DNA of 64,000 nucleotides from Lentzea flava (GCF_014648475.1 NZ_BMRE01000038.1:29221-93220); one strand, 5' to 3'. Shown: positions 1-8,654, counted from the stretch's first letter. Numbers and translations are program-made. Notes: generated by a model not told the origin, from the sequence alone.

Positions 1-429
1 GGTGTTGCGCATCCGCAGGATCAGCCAGCCGACACCCGCGCAGAGAGCCACCAGCGACAGCGGGGTGCCGATGCGCGGTTGCAGGCCGAAGATGCCGGGA
101 GCGACCAGCAGGACGATGCCGAGCACGAAGAGGCCGAGCGCCGCGATCGTGGACGCGCGCAGCACCGGGAACGGCGGCGGCTCCGGCGGGACGTAGTGGT
201 CCTCGTCGTCGCGGTCTCGCCGTTCGGGCTCGTCCGCGGGCTCGGAGGCGAAGTCGTCGGTCGCGTCGTCGCGTGGATTGAGGTCCTCTGGGCTCGCCTC
301 GTCGAGGTCGAGCCAGTCCTTGCCGACCCCGTCCCGTTCGAGACCCGCGACGATCTCGGCAAAGAGCTCGTCGACGTTCTCGGGGCCGTCGGTCGAGTCG
401 CGCCGGGCGTTCATCCAGAGCCTCTCCAT
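1..429 (-). CDS. Partial DUF308-like two-TM membrane protein (3' end outside window)
   Basis: The reading frame runs leftward off the window edge, so only the first 143 codons are visible. ATG at 429 is followed by a second in-frame ATG at 414, and either could be the start. The first ~85 residues are hydrophilic and acidic, rich in D, E and P. They end in a proline run just before a hydrophobic segment at about residues 90-112 (starting ALGLFVLGIVLLVAPGIFG) and a second at about 118-136. This layout of a soluble acidic tail followed by paired helices resembles small actinobacterial DUF308-type proteins. No catalytic residues are seen, so the function is unknown. It is divergent from the acyltransferase gene with ~180 bp between them, which must hold both promoters. 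Confidence 0.65.
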   Translation of the reverse strand, partial: MERLWMNARRDSTDGPENVDELFAEIVAGLERDGVGKDWLDLDEASPEDLNPRDDATDDFASEPADEPERRDRDDEDHYVPPEPPPFPVLRASTIAALGLFVLGIVLLVAPGIFGLQPRIGTPLSLVALCAGVGWLILRMRNT

Positions 430-608
430 GTGCCGCAACCCTCTTGACCCCTCATCGTTGCACGGGCGGGATGTGTTGCGGGTTACGGCAGTCGGCTCAG
501 TCCCGGCCGTCACGCACTACTTTGGGACTCGTTGTGTGAGCAGCGGTCGGCTCCGTAGGCTGGTTGCCGGGATCAAGGTTCGCGGGGTCTGAGGAGGCGC
601 TTCCCAAG

Positions 609-1343
609 GTGCTGTACTGGTTGATGAAGCACATCCTCCTGGGGCCGATTCTCCGGCTGTTCTTCCAGCCGAAGATCATCGAGGGCGCCGAGAACATCCC
701 GAAGGAGGGCGGCGCGATCCTGGCGAGCAACCACCTCGCCGTCTCCGACTCCTTCTTCCTGCCGCTGATGCTGTCGCGGCGCGTGACCTTCCCCGCCAAG
801 ATCGAGTACTTCACCGGCACGGGACTCAAAGGCAAGCTGCAGAAGTGGTTCTTCTCCGGCGTCGGCCAGGTGCCGATCGACCGGTCCAGCGCCTCGGCTG
901 CCCAGGGCGCGCTCGACACCGGCGTGCGGATCGTGCGCGAGGGCAAGCTGCTCGGCATCTACCCCGAGGGCACGCGTTCGCCCGACGGCCGCCTCTACAA
1001 GGGCAAGGTCGGTGTCGCGTGGATCGCGCTGGAGTCCGGCGCGCCGGTCATCCCGGTGGCGATGTTCGGCACGGACAAGGCCAACCCCATCGGCTCGAAG
1101 ATGTGGAAGCCGTACCCGATCCGCATCAAGATCGGCAAGCCGCTCGACTTCTCCCGCTACGAGGGGCTGTCCGGCGACAGGTTCGTGCTGCGGTCCATCA
1201 CCGACGAGATCATGTACTCGCTGATGGAGCTCTCCGGCCAGGAGTACGTCGACGTCTACGCGGCGAAGGCGAAGGAGCAGTCCACGGCCGTGCCCGAGCA
1301 GGGCAAGGCCGCCGACCGGGTGCCCGAGACGAAGGCGAGCTGA
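609..1343 (+). CDS. plsC: 1-acyl-sn-glycerol-3-phosphate acyltransferase (PlsC family)
   Basis: This protein probably transfers an acyl chain to lysophosphatidate or a related lysolipid at the inner face of the membrane. It carries the family motifs: NHxxxxD (H42, D47) for catalysis and YPEGTRS (about residues 118-124) for phosphate binding. GTG at 609 was chosen because a GAGGAGG ribosome site lies 10-15 bases upstream; the frame is open further upstream but without a good start. The length of 244 aa is normal. The C-terminal ~30 residues are hydrophilic and variable. Gene order with RNase AS next door matches Rv2182c in mycobacteria. The exact acyl acceptor cannot be told from sequence, and a glycolipid substrate remains possible. 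Confidence 0.88.
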   Translation: MLYWLMKHILLGPILRLFFQPKIIEGAENIPKEGGAILASNHLAVSDSFFLPLMLSRRVTFPAKIEYFTGTGLKGKLQKWFFSGVGQVPIDRSSASAAQGALDTGVRIVREGKLLGIYPEGTRSPDGRLYKGKVGVAWIALESGAPVIPVAMFGTDKANPIGSKMWKPYPIRIKIGKPLDFSRYEGLSGDRFVLRSITDEIMYSLMELSGQEYVDVYAAKAKEQSTAVPEQGKAADRVPETKAS

Positions 1344-1365
1344 CCGCACCCCCTAGGGTGTCGCG

Positions 1366-1878
1366 GTGCGGTTCTTCTACGACTGTGAGTTCATCGAGGA
1401 CGGGGTGACGATCGACCTCGTGTCGATCGGTGTGGTCGACGAGGAAGGCCGCGAGTTCTACGCCGTGTCCACCGAGTTCGACCCCGAGCGCGCCGGGCCG
1501 TGGGTGCGGCAGAACGTCCTCAACCAGCTGCCCTCGCCCGCGGACAAGGCGTGGCGCAGCCGCGAACGCATCCGCGAGGACCTGCTCGACTTCCTCGGCG
1601 CCCGCAACGCCGCCCGTGACGAGGTGGAGCTGTGGGCGTGGTTCGCCGCCTACGACCACGTCGCGCTGGCGCAGCTGTGGGGTGCGATGCCGGCGTTGCC
1701 GCGTGCCCTGCCCCGGTTCACCCGCGACCTGCGCCAACGCTGGGAGGACGTCGGGCGCCCCAAGCTGCCCGCCCCGCCGGCCGACGCGCACGACGCCCTC
1801 GCCGACGCCCGCCACAACCTCGCGAGGTGGAAGGTGATCGAGGAACACCGGCGGAAACTCGGTTTTCCCGTCCGGTAA
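1366..1878 (+). CDS. Polyadenylate-specific 3'-exoribonuclease AS (DEDDh family)
   Basis: This is an ortholog, by sequence and position, of M. tuberculosis Rv2179c, a small DEDDh exonuclease that degrades 3' poly(A) tails in RNA. D6 and E8 (FYDCEF) form the first acidic pair. AYDH near residue 95 supplies the next Asp, and HDALADARHN near 141-150 supplies the catalytic His and last Asp. It has 170 aa, a single compact domain with no added modules. GTG at 1366 begins right at the family N-terminus, 22 bp after plsC, so the two genes are probably co-transcribed. Confidence 0.88.
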   Translation: MRFFYDCEFIEDGVTIDLVSIGVVDEEGREFYAVSTEFDPERAGPWVRQNVLNQLPSPADKAWRSRERIREDLLDFLGARNAARDEVELWAWFAAYDHVALAQLWGAMPALPRALPRFTRDLRQRWEDVGRPKLPAPPADAHDALADARHNLARWKVIEEHRRKLGFPVR

Positions 1879-1954
1879 GTGAGACCCGCGTTGCTGCACC
1901 GATACAGCTCGTGAAAGTCTGAGTGACACAGAACACGAGAGATTGGGCAAGCAG

Positions 1955-2983
1955 ATGCGCATCGGTGTGCTCACTGGCGGTGGTGACTGCCCCGGTCTGA
2001 ACGCCGTGATCCGGGCCGTCGTCCGAAAGGGCATCAAGGCACACGGCTGGGAGATCGTCGGGTTCCGCAACGGCTGGCAGGGTCCGATCGAGAACCTGAC
2101 CAAGCCGATCGGCCTCACGGACGTCGAGGACATCCTCACCCGCGGTGGCACCATCCTGGGCTCGTCGCGCACGAACCCGTACAAGGTCGACGGCGGTGTC
2201 GACCGCATCCGCGAGGTCCTCGCGGAGAACCAGGTCGACGCGCTGATCGCGATCGGCGGCGAGGACACCCTGGGCGTCGCCAAGCGCCTCACCGACGACG
2301 GCATCGGCGTCGTCGGCGTGCCGAAGACCATCGACAACGACCTCGGTGCCACGGACTACACGTTCGGCTTCGACACGGCCGTGCACATCGCGACCGAGGC
2401 CATCGACCGCCTCCGCACCACGGCCGAGTCGCACCACCGTGCGCTCGTCGTCGAGGTCATGGGCCGCCACGCGGGCTGGATCGCGCTGCACTCGGGTCTC
2501 GCCGGCGGCGCGAACGTCATCCTCGTCCCGGAGCGCCCGTTCAACGTCGACAAGGTCGTCGAGTGGGTCGAGCGCCGCTTCGAGCGCGAGTTCGCGCCGA
2601 TCATCGTCGTCGCCGAGGGCGCGATGCCCGAGGGCGGCGCCGAGGTGCTGCACTCCGGTGAGCGCGACGCCTTCGGCCACGTCCGCCTCGGTGGCGTCGG
2701 CCAGTGGCTCGCGGAGGAGATCGCGGACCGCACCGGCAAGGAGTCCCGCGCGGCCATCCTCGGCCACATCCAGCGCGGTGGCACGCCGACCGCGTACGAC
2801 CGCGTCCTCGCCACCCGCTTCGGCCTGCACGCCGTCGACGCCGTCGCCGCCGGCGACTTCGGCACCATGGTCGCGCTGCGCGGCACCGACATCGTGCGGG
2901 TGAAGCTGTCCGAGGCGACCGCCGAGCTCAAGACCGTTCCGACGGAGCGCTACGAAGAGGCCGAGGTCTTCTTCGGCGCCTGA
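1955..2983 (+). CDS. pfkA: 6-phosphofructokinase, residue signature of the PPi-dependent type
   Basis: This enzyme phosphorylates fructose 6-phosphate in the cytosol. It is a 342-aa group III (actinobacterial) PFK. GGGDCPG near the N-terminus, PKTIDND at 123-129 with catalytic Asp, and MGRHAGW further on are all intact. With ATG 1955 as residue 1, the two positions that discriminate phosphoryl donor are D104 (GGEDT) and K124 (PKTIDND). ATP enzymes of the E. coli type have Gly at both, and Asp104/Lys124 is the pattern of PPi-using enzymes such as the Amycolatopsis methanolica one. The frame also opens at TTG 1943, but 1955 matches family starts. It is followed by a dispersed hairpin repeat and a convergent gene. 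Confidence 0.9.
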   Translation: MRIGVLTGGGDCPGLNAVIRAVVRKGIKAHGWEIVGFRNGWQGPIENLTKPIGLTDVEDILTRGGTILGSSRTNPYKVDGGVDRIREVLAENQVDALIAIGGEDTLGVAKRLTDDGIGVVGVPKTIDNDLGATDYTFGFDTAVHIATEAIDRLRTTAESHHRALVVEVMGRHAGWIALHSGLAGGANVILVPERPFNVDKVVEWVERRFEREFAPIIVVAEGAMPEGGAEVLHSGERDAFGHVRLGGVGQWLAEEIADRTGKESRAAILGHIQRGGTPTAYDRVLATRFGLHAVDAVAAGDFGTMVALRGTDIVRVKLSEATAELKTVPTERYEEAEVFFGA

Positions 2984-2986
2984 GAT

Positions 2987-3102
2987 CCGATATATCGCCG
3001 GCCTCCGCAGCGTCGCGCAGGCCAGCCGATATATCAGTTATGCAAAAGACGTTTGCGGACGACCGCAAACGTCTTTTGCATAAGCAGGTGTTGGCGCAGG
3101 TC
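2987..3102. repeat. Dispersed hairpin element, copy A
   Basis: This lies between convergent pfkA and the DUF2891 gene. It holds two RATATATY palindromes (12-mers at 2987-2998 and 3026-3037). Next comes a perfect inverted repeat with 21-bp arms (3038-3058 and 3063-3083) and loop ACGA, then GACCTGC on the minus strand (3096-3102), which overlaps the stop codon of the leftward gene. In reverse orientation it aligns with copy B at 15.6 kb almost base for base through the box and hairpin. It could act as a bidirectional terminator, although a clear U-run is lacking. Confidence 0.8.
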
Positions 3103-4123
3103 AGAAGGTTTTGACGTCGAGGTAGGCGGCGAAGGTGCCGAGCCAGTGGTCGGCCATGTAGCCGTGCCCGCCGAAGACGTAGGTCCACCCGGCCTCGCGG
3201 TGAGCCGCGGAAGCGGTGCGGGCCAGCTCGGCATACCGGTGCCCCGCCGGCAGCGAGTCCGCGATCGCCTCCCAGTTCCACGCGCGCGACAACGCGAGCC
3301 CGGCGAGGTGCGAGCCGTAGGGATCGCTGGGGTCGTCGACCGGGAAGGGCTCGCGCAGCACGCGCCACCGCGGCGAGTCGAGCTCGGGCAGGTACGCGTC
3401 GAACCACGCCCCGAACTCCGAGGTGTCCAGCGCGCGGCGCATCAGGTCGGCCGTCGTCAGCGCGGGCGACAGGAAGTCGGCGGCATCCGGCTCGAACCCG
3501 CCGTACGCCGTCTCGTCCCGGTGCCACCGCAGCGCGGCGTCGACGCACGCCGAAGCCAGCTCGGCATCCCCGTTCGCCTGAGCGGCGTCGAACACCAGCC
3601 CGGTCGCGAACGCGGTGTTGCCGTGGGTCCCCGTCCGCACCGGCAGCCGTGCTGCCGAGATCCACTCCAGCCACCGGTCGCGCAGCACGTCGGCGATCGG
3701 CGCCACCGACCACGGCAGGCCGGACGTCCGCAGCTCCGCGTCGAGCAGCAGCAGCCACGCCCACCCGTAGGGCCGCTCCCAGTGCCGTCCCGTCGGCGAG
3801 GCGAAGAAGGCGGCCTCGACGGCGCAGTTGTCGGGCGTGATCAGCTTGTCCAGCGCGTCGCGGGCCAGATCGGCGCCGGACAACGACGGCCGCAGCCGGA
3901 GCAGCCGCACGGCCAGCCACGTCTGGTGCACGCACGAGTGCCAGTCGAACGACCCGGCGAAGACCGGGTGCAGCACCCGCTGCGGTATCAGCCGGTCGTC
4001 GCAGTCGATGACGTGCGTCCAGTGCACCGGGTGATCGCGCTGGATGTTGTCGATCGCGATGGCCAGCAGCCGGGTCGCGGTGCCGTCATCCAATCGGGTG
4101 GCGTTCATGGCCACATCATGCAA
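3101..4123 (-). CDS. DUF2891 family protein
   Basis: A 340-aa soluble protein matching the DUF2891 family throughout. Visible hallmarks are the segment HPVFAGSFDWHSCVH near residues 52-66 and the C-terminal FGGHGYMADHWLGTFAAYL. It is rich in Trp and aromatic residues, a composition seen in alpha/alpha-barrel, glycoside-hydrolase-like folds. The family has no agreed biochemical role and none is assigned here. No signal peptide is visible. ATG 4123 and ATG 4108 are both possible starts. The gene stands alone between repeat copy A and the divergent aroG. Confidence 0.8.
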   Translation of the reverse strand: MHDVAMNATRLDDGTATRLLAIAIDNIQRDHPVHWTHVIDCDDRLIPQRVLHPVFAGSFDWHSCVHQTWLAVRLLRLRPSLSGADLARDALDKLITPDNCAVEAAFFASPTGRHWERPYGWAWLLLLDAELRTSGLPWSVAPIADVLRDRWLEWISAARLPVRTGTHGNTAFATGLVFDAAQANGDAELASACVDAALRWHRDETAYGGFEPDAADFLSPALTTADLMRRALDTSEFGAWFDAYLPELDSPRWRVLREPFPVDDPSDPYGSHLAGLALSRAWNWEAIADSLPAGHRYAELARTASAAHREAGWTYVFGGHGYMADHWLGTFAAYLDVKTF

Positions 4124-4248
4124 TGGGCCGTCTCAATAGGGCAGAGGCTGATAGTTGACAAGTAACAGACATCAGCTGGGCTACCTCACAGCCACCTAAC
4201 GGGGTAACTGACAGGCCCGGCCCGGTCTCTCAGTGTGGGACAACTAGG

Positions 4249-5646
4249 ATGAGCAGCGTGAACTGGACCGTGGACGTGCCCATCGACACGCTTCCCGAGC
4301 TTCCGCCGCTGCCTCCCGAGATGCGCAAGCGCCTGGACGACGCCCTGTCGCGCCCGGCCGCCCAGCAGCCCGAATGGCCCGACGCCGAACAGGTGCGTCG
4401 CGTGCGGACCGTGCTCGAGAGCGTGCCGCCGATCACCGTGCCCGCCGAGATCGACCGGCTGCACACGCAACTGGCGCAGGTCGCGAACGGTGAGGCGTTT
4501 CTTCTGCAGGGCGGTGACTGCGCCGAGACGTTCGCGGACAACACCGAGCCGCACATCCGCGCGAACATCCGGACCCTGCTGCAAATGGCCGTGGTGCTGA
4601 CCTACGGCGCGAGCCTGCCGGTGGTGAAGGTCGGCCGCATCGCCGGCCAGTACGCCAAGCCGCGTTCGTCGAACATCGACGCGCTCGGCCTGCCGTCCTA
4701 CCGCGGCGACATCATCAACTCCCTGGTCGCGACGCCCGAGGCGCGCATCCCCGACCCCAGCCGCATGATCCGCGCCTACGCCAACGCCGGCGCGGCCATG
4801 AACCTGCTGCGCGCGCTCACCGGCGCCGGCCTCGCGGACCTGCACCGGGTGCACGACTGGAACCGGGACTTCGTGCGCACCTCGCCCGCCGGCGAGCGCT
4901 ACGAGGCACTGGCCAGCGAGATCGACCGCGGCCTGAAGTTCATGTCGGCCTGCGGCGTCAACGACCAGTCGTTGCACGCCACGGAGATCTTCGCGTCGCA
5001 CGAGGCGCTGCTGCTCGACTACGAGCGTGCGCTGCTGCGCCTGGACACCACCGGTGACCAGCCGAAGCTGTACGACCTGTCGTCGCACTTCGTGTGGATC
5101 GGCGAGCGCACCCGTCAGCTCGACGGCGCGCACATCGCGTTCGCGGAGATGCTCGCGAACCCGATCGGCCTGAAGATCGGCCCGACGACGTCGCCGGAGA
5201 TGGCCGTCGAGTACGTCGAGCGCCTCGACCCGCGCAACGAGCCGGGCCGCCTGACGCTCATCTCGCGCATGGGCAACCAGAAGGTGCGCGACGTGCTGCC
5301 TGCGATCGTCGAGAAGGTCGAGGCGAGCGGCCACAAGGTCATCTGGCAGTGCGACCCGATGCACGGCAACACGCACGAGTCGAGCACCGGCTACAAGACC
5401 CGGCACTTCGACCGGATCGTCGACGAGGTCCAGGGCTTCTTCGAGGTGCACCGCCGTCTCGGCACGCACCCCGGCGGCATCCACATCGAGCTCACCGGTG
5501 AGGACGTCACCGAGTGCCTGGGCGGCGCGCAGGAGATCTCGGACGACGACCTGGCCGGCCGCTACGAGACGGCGTGCGACCCGCGTCTGAACACGCAGCA
5601 GTCGCTCGAGCTCGCGTTCCTCGTCGCCGAGATGCTGCGCTCGTAG
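4249..5646 (+). CDS. aroG: 3-deoxy-7-phosphoheptulonate synthase, class II
   Basis: Catalyses the first step of the shikimate pathway, joining PEP and erythrose 4-phosphate to form DAHP. The 465-aa length and N-terminal extension are those of class II (plant/Mycobacterium-type) enzymes. The metal-binding Cys is C91 in GGDCAE. Later conserved blocks are KVGRIAGQYAKPRS, WIGERTR, RMGNQK, and the metal-ligand regions CDPMHGN and GGIHIELTGEDVTECLGG. The order aroG - pknL matches Rv2178c-Rv2176. ATG 4249 has only a weak upstream ribosome site (CTAGG directly before it), and GTG 4258 is an alternative. A TTGACA hexamer lies at 4155-4160, but no convincing -10 accompanies it. Confidence 0.95.
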   Translation: MSSVNWTVDVPIDTLPELPPLPPEMRKRLDDALSRPAAQQPEWPDAEQVRRVRTVLESVPPITVPAEIDRLHTQLAQVANGEAFLLQGGDCAETFADNTEPHIRANIRTLLQMAVVLTYGASLPVVKVGRIAGQYAKPRSSNIDALGLPSYRGDIINSLVATPEARIPDPSRMIRAYANAGAAMNLLRALTGAGLADLHRVHDWNRDFVRTSPAGERYEALASEIDRGLKFMSACGVNDQSLHATEIFASHEALLLDYERALLRLDTTGDQPKLYDLSSHFVWIGERTRQLDGAHIAFAEMLANPIGLKIGPTTSPEMAVEYVERLDPRNEPGRLTLISRMGNQKVRDVLPAIVEKVEASGHKVIWQCDPMHGNTHESSTGYKTRHFDRIVDEVQGFFEVHRRLGTHPGGIHIELTGEDVTECLGGAQEISDDDLAGRYETACDPRLNTQQSLELAFLVAEMLRS

Positions 5647-5673
5647 CGAGTTTCCTGAAGAGGAGCTGAAGAA

Positions 5674-5708
5674 CGAAGGGCCCCGCGTCGAGAACGCGGG
5701 GCCCTTCG
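5674..5708. terminator. Bidirectional hairpin between aroG and pknL
   Basis: A perfect 15-bp GC-rich stem (5674-5688 with 5694-5708) closes a CGAGA loop between two convergent genes. It can serve both strands. No long U-run follows, which is usual for actinobacterial terminators. Confidence 0.85.
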
Positions 5709-5719
5709 CTCTGTTCTGG

Positions 5720-7735
5720 TCAGAGGCCGACGATCGTGATCTCCGTACCGCGCCGCACACGCGTGCCCGGCGGGATCGACTGGTTCACGACGGTCGCGTT
5801 GTTGCTCCTGTTGAACTCGACCCGCACCTTCAGGCCGAGCTTCTCGAGCTCCTCCTTGGCCTCGCGCACCTTCTGCCGGGTCACCTCGGGGACCTCGACC
5901 TCCTTGTTGCTCTGGAAGAACACGGTGACGCGCTTGTTCGCCGTGCCCTCCAGCACCGTCCCCGCGGGCGGATCCGTCCGCACCACGCGCGCCTCGTCGC
6001 CGTCCGCGGCGTCCTCACCGCTCGCCTCGACCGGCTCCAGACCGGCGCGCTGCAGCTCGGCGAACGCGTCGTCCTTCGACTTGCCCGTGACGTTCGGCAC
6101 CGGCCTGCGCGGGGCAGGGCCCTTGCTGAGCACCAGGGTCACCGGACTGTTGATCTTGAGTGCCGTGCCGGGACGCGGGTCCAGTGCGACGACCTTGCCG
6201 ATCGGCACGCTGTCGTGGAACGCGTCCTTCGTGGCGTCCTTGACCGCCTTCAGGCCCGCCGCCTCGATCTCCTTCGTCGCGGCCTCGACGTCGACGCCGA
6301 CGTTGACGAACGGCACCAGGGGCTTGCCGCGCGACACGACGATCTTCACGGACTGGCTCTTGCGCAGCTCCGTGCCCGCGGGCGGGTCGGTGCTGATGAC
6401 CTGACCGTTCGGCACGTCGTCGGACGGCACCTTGTCGACCAGGCCGGTGAGGTCCGCCGCCTTCATCAGCTGCGCAGCGTTCGCCTCGGACTGCCCCACC
6501 ACCGCGGGAACGGCCGTCCAGCGGCCCGCGCCGAGGTACCAGGCGAACAGGCCGACGATCAACGCCAGCACGGCGACCACGGACCCCCAGATGATGAAGA
6601 GCTTCTTGCGGCGCTTGCGCTCTTCCTCGACCGGGTCGACCTTCGGCTTCTTCGCGCGGGTCTGGGGCGGACGACGGCGGGGCTGCTCCGGGCGCGCCAT
6701 CGTGCGCGTGGCCGACATACCCGGTGGGGGCGTCGGCGGGCCCGTGTTGATGGTCGTCATCGCCGACTGCACGGGATGCACCGGCCGGGTCGCCTCCGCG
6801 ATCGACGGGGGAGTGGCGCCGACCGCGACCGGCACCGGCCGCATCACCATCGTCTTGTCGTTCTCGGGCGCCGAACCGGGAACGGGCACCGGCTGCGGCG
6901 TCAGGCCGACCTCCGCGCCCACGCGCTCGAGCTCGGCGAGGAACGCGTCCGCGTTCGGCGGCCGCAGCGACGGGTCGCGCCGCGTCGCCTTGCGCACCAG
7001 CGTGTCGAGCGCCAGGGGGACGTCAGGGATGGACGGGACGTCCGAGTTCACGTGCTGGTAGGCCACTGAGATGGCCGTGTCGCCGCGATAGGGCGCCTGC
7101 CCGGCCAGCATCTCGTAGAGCACGATTCCGGCCGAATAGACGTCACTGCGCGCGTCCGCGGCGCCGGTCTCCACCTGTTCGGGCGAGAGATAGGCGACGG
7201 TGCCGAGGATCTCGCTGTCGCTCGTGACGCCGTTCTCGGCGATCGCGCGGGCCAGTCCGAAGTCCGCCACCTTGACCTGGCCGCCCGGCCCGATCAGCAC
7301 GTTCTCCGGCTTCACGTCGCGGTGCACGAGCCCTGCGCGGTGCGCGGCGCCCAACGCCGACAACACCGGGCCGAGAACGCTCAACGCAACGGCGGGAGGC
7401 AGCTTACCGCGCTGGTTCAGCAGGTCACGGAGGTTTCCGCCGTCGATCAGCTCCATCACCAGGTACACCTGGTCACCGTCGACGCCCTGGTCGTGCACGG
7501 ACACCACGGCCGGGTGATGCAACTGGGCCGCCGCGCGTGCCTCGCGCTCGAAGCGCGCGACGAAGGCCGGGTCCGCCGTCAGGTGCGGATCCATCACCTT
7601 GATGGCGACATCTCGATCGAGGCGGGTGTCGCGACCTCGATAGACGGTGGACATGCCGCCGCGCGCGAGCACGGAGTCCACCCGGTAGCGCTGCTCGAGC
7701 AGTCCACCCATCACGTTCGAAACCGACCTCTCCAC
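5720..7735 (-). CDS. pknL: PASTA-domain Ser/Thr protein kinase, PknL locus
   Basis: A membrane-anchored Hanks-type kinase. The intracellular catalytic domain (about residues 15-275) has the glycine loop ARGGMSTVY, the Lys in VAIKVM, HRDVKPEN and DFGLA, so it should be active. A Pro/Arg/Lys-rich juxtamembrane linker (~280-383) leads to one transmembrane helix (~385-408, IIWGSVVAVLALIVGLFAW). Four extracellular PASTA repeats follow (~411-671), which in this family bind peptidoglycan fragments. Position and the divergent Rv2175c-like gene identify the PknL locus, yet mycobacterial PknL lacks PASTA repeats. GTG 7735 and ATG 7711 are both possible starts. Confidence 0.92.
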   Translation of the reverse strand: MERSVSNVMGGLLEQRYRVDSVLARGGMSTVYRGRDTRLDRDVAIKVMDPHLTADPAFVARFEREARAAAQLHHPAVVSVHDQGVDGDQVYLVMELIDGGNLRDLLNQRGKLPPAVALSVLGPVLSALGAAHRAGLVHRDVKPENVLIGPGGQVKVADFGLARAIAENGVTSDSEILGTVAYLSPEQVETGAADARSDVYSAGIVLYEMLAGQAPYRGDTAISVAYQHVNSDVPSIPDVPLALDTLVRKATRRDPSLRPPNADAFLAELERVGAEVGLTPQPVPVPGSAPENDKTMVMRPVPVAVGATPPSIAEATRPVHPVQSAMTTINTGPPTPPPGMSATRTMARPEQPRRRPPQTRAKKPKVDPVEEERKRRKKLFIIWGSVVAVLALIVGLFAWYLGAGRWTAVPAVVGQSEANAAQLMKAADLTGLVDKVPSDDVPNGQVISTDPPAGTELRKSQSVKIVVSRGKPLVPFVNVGVDVEAATKEIEAAGLKAVKDATKDAFHDSVPIGKVVALDPRPGTALKINSPVTLVLSKGPAPRRPVPNVTGKSKDDAFAELQRAGLEPVEASGEDAADGDEARVVRTDPPAGTVLEGTANKRVTVFFQSNKEVEVPEVTRQKVREAKEELEKLGLKVRVEFNRSNNATVVNQSIPPGTRVRRGTEITIVGL

Positions 7736-7812
7736 AGTGCGAGATGGTAAAGCTCAGGATGACCCGGTTGGCGGAAGGGCGTTCACAGTTCGGTTATGGC
7801 ATCGTGACCCCC

Positions 7813-8178
7813 GTGAGTGCGATTCCTGCCGCTGCGGATGTACTGGCTGCCGACCTGGAGGTTCTTCCTCTCCCCGAGGTGGCCGACCGAATGGGACTTC
7901 CGGTCACCCGGGTCCACCAACTGCTGCGCGACGGGCAACTGCTCGCCGAGCGGCGTGACGGCGTTCTCGTCGTCCCCGAAGCGTTCCTCGCCGCCGGAGG
8001 CGTGGTGAAGGGTCTGCCCGGCACCATCACGGTGCTGCGCGACCAGGGCTTCTCCACGGACGAGATTCTGCGCTGGCTCTTCACGGAGGACGCGAGCCTC
8101 CCTGGCACTCCGATCGAAGCATTGCGCGGAGACCGTGGGCGTGAGGTAAAGCGACGCGCGCAAGCCATGGGCTTCTAG
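7813..8178 (+). CDS. Rv2175c-family winged-helix DNA-binding protein, probable PknL substrate
   Basis: A small 121-aa protein whose middle (VADRMGLPVTRVHQLLRDGQL) is a helix-turn-helix followed by VVPEAFL, and whose end reads RRAQAMGF, as in mycobacterial Rv2175c. Rv2175c is a DNA-binding protein phosphorylated by PknL; its gene has the same divergent arrangement with the kinase gene. GTG 7813 was chosen because it aligns with the start of the conserved region. An in-frame ATG at 7744 would leave only 8 bp to pknL. The regulated promoters are unknown; control of its own divergent region is a reasonable guess. Confidence 0.82.
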   Translation: MSAIPAAADVLAADLEVLPLPEVADRMGLPVTRVHQLLRDGQLLAERRDGVLVVPEAFLAAGGVVKGLPGTITVLRDQGFSTDEILRWLFTEDASLPGTPIEALRGDRGREVKRRAQAMGF

Positions 8179-8193
8179 TTCACACGATGTGGC

Positions 8194-8232
8194 GGTTCCG
8201 GGCGTCTCCCCAGGCGAGAGACGCCCGGAACC
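8194..8232. terminator. Hairpin after the Rv2175c-like gene
   Basis: A perfect 15-bp stem (8194-8208 with 8218-8232) with a 9-base loop lies between the Rv2175c-like gene and the next rightward gene. It is probably a terminator; no U-run follows. Confidence 0.75.
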
Positions 8233-8247
8233 CCTGAACTGGTGCGC

Positions 8248-8646
8248 ATGATCACCAAGACTGTGCTCGCCGGCCTCACGGCTGTCGGGCTGCTTCTCTC
8301 GCCGGTCGTCGCCAGTGCCGCGCCGGCCGTGCACGCCAAGCCCACCACGCTGGAACTCGACGCGGGTGGCGCCAAGGTCAAGCTCAAGAAGGGCAACCAG
8401 CTCCAGATCAAGGGCAAGCTCGGCGCTGCCGGCGAGCGTCAGCTCACCCTCGGCCTCGACGTGTTCGCCCAGATCAAGGTCGGTGCGTCGACGTGGACCA
8501 ACATCTACACCCGGTCCTGCACGCCGAACTCGACGTTCACCGCGAAGCTCACGATCGACGCGTCCGCTGATCTGCGCCTCTACTTCCCCGGCACCAGCGT
8601 GTACGCCTCCTCGACGTCGAACATCGTCGGCGTCGTCGTGATCTAA
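8248..8646 (+). CDS. Small secreted protein of unknown function
   Basis: Codes for 132 aa starting at ATG 8248; GTG 8242 is an alternative, and neither has a clear ribosome site. The first ~28 residues form a signal peptide ending AVGLLLSPVVASAAPAVHA, with a type I cleavage site after an A-x-A motif. The mature ~105 residues are rich in Thr, Ser, Lys and small hydrophobics with alternating polarity (KVKLKKGNQLQIKGKL), suggesting an all-beta, immunoglobulin-like fold. There is one Cys and no lipobox. The family was not recognised. It faces the convergent crtB across 8 bp. Confidence 0.7.
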   Translation: MITKTVLAGLTAVGLLLSPVVASAAPAVHAKPTTLELDAGGAKVKLKKGNQLQIKGKLGAAGERQLTLGLDVFAQIKVGASTWTNIYTRSCTPNSTFTAKLTIDASADLRLYFPGTSVYASSTSNIVGVVVI

Positions 8647-8654
8647 AGCCGGGC

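Noticed and set aside
4155..4160. TTGACA as the aroG -35 element
   Set aside because: No -10-like hexamer lies 16-18 bp downstream, so it is noted but not annotated as a promoter.
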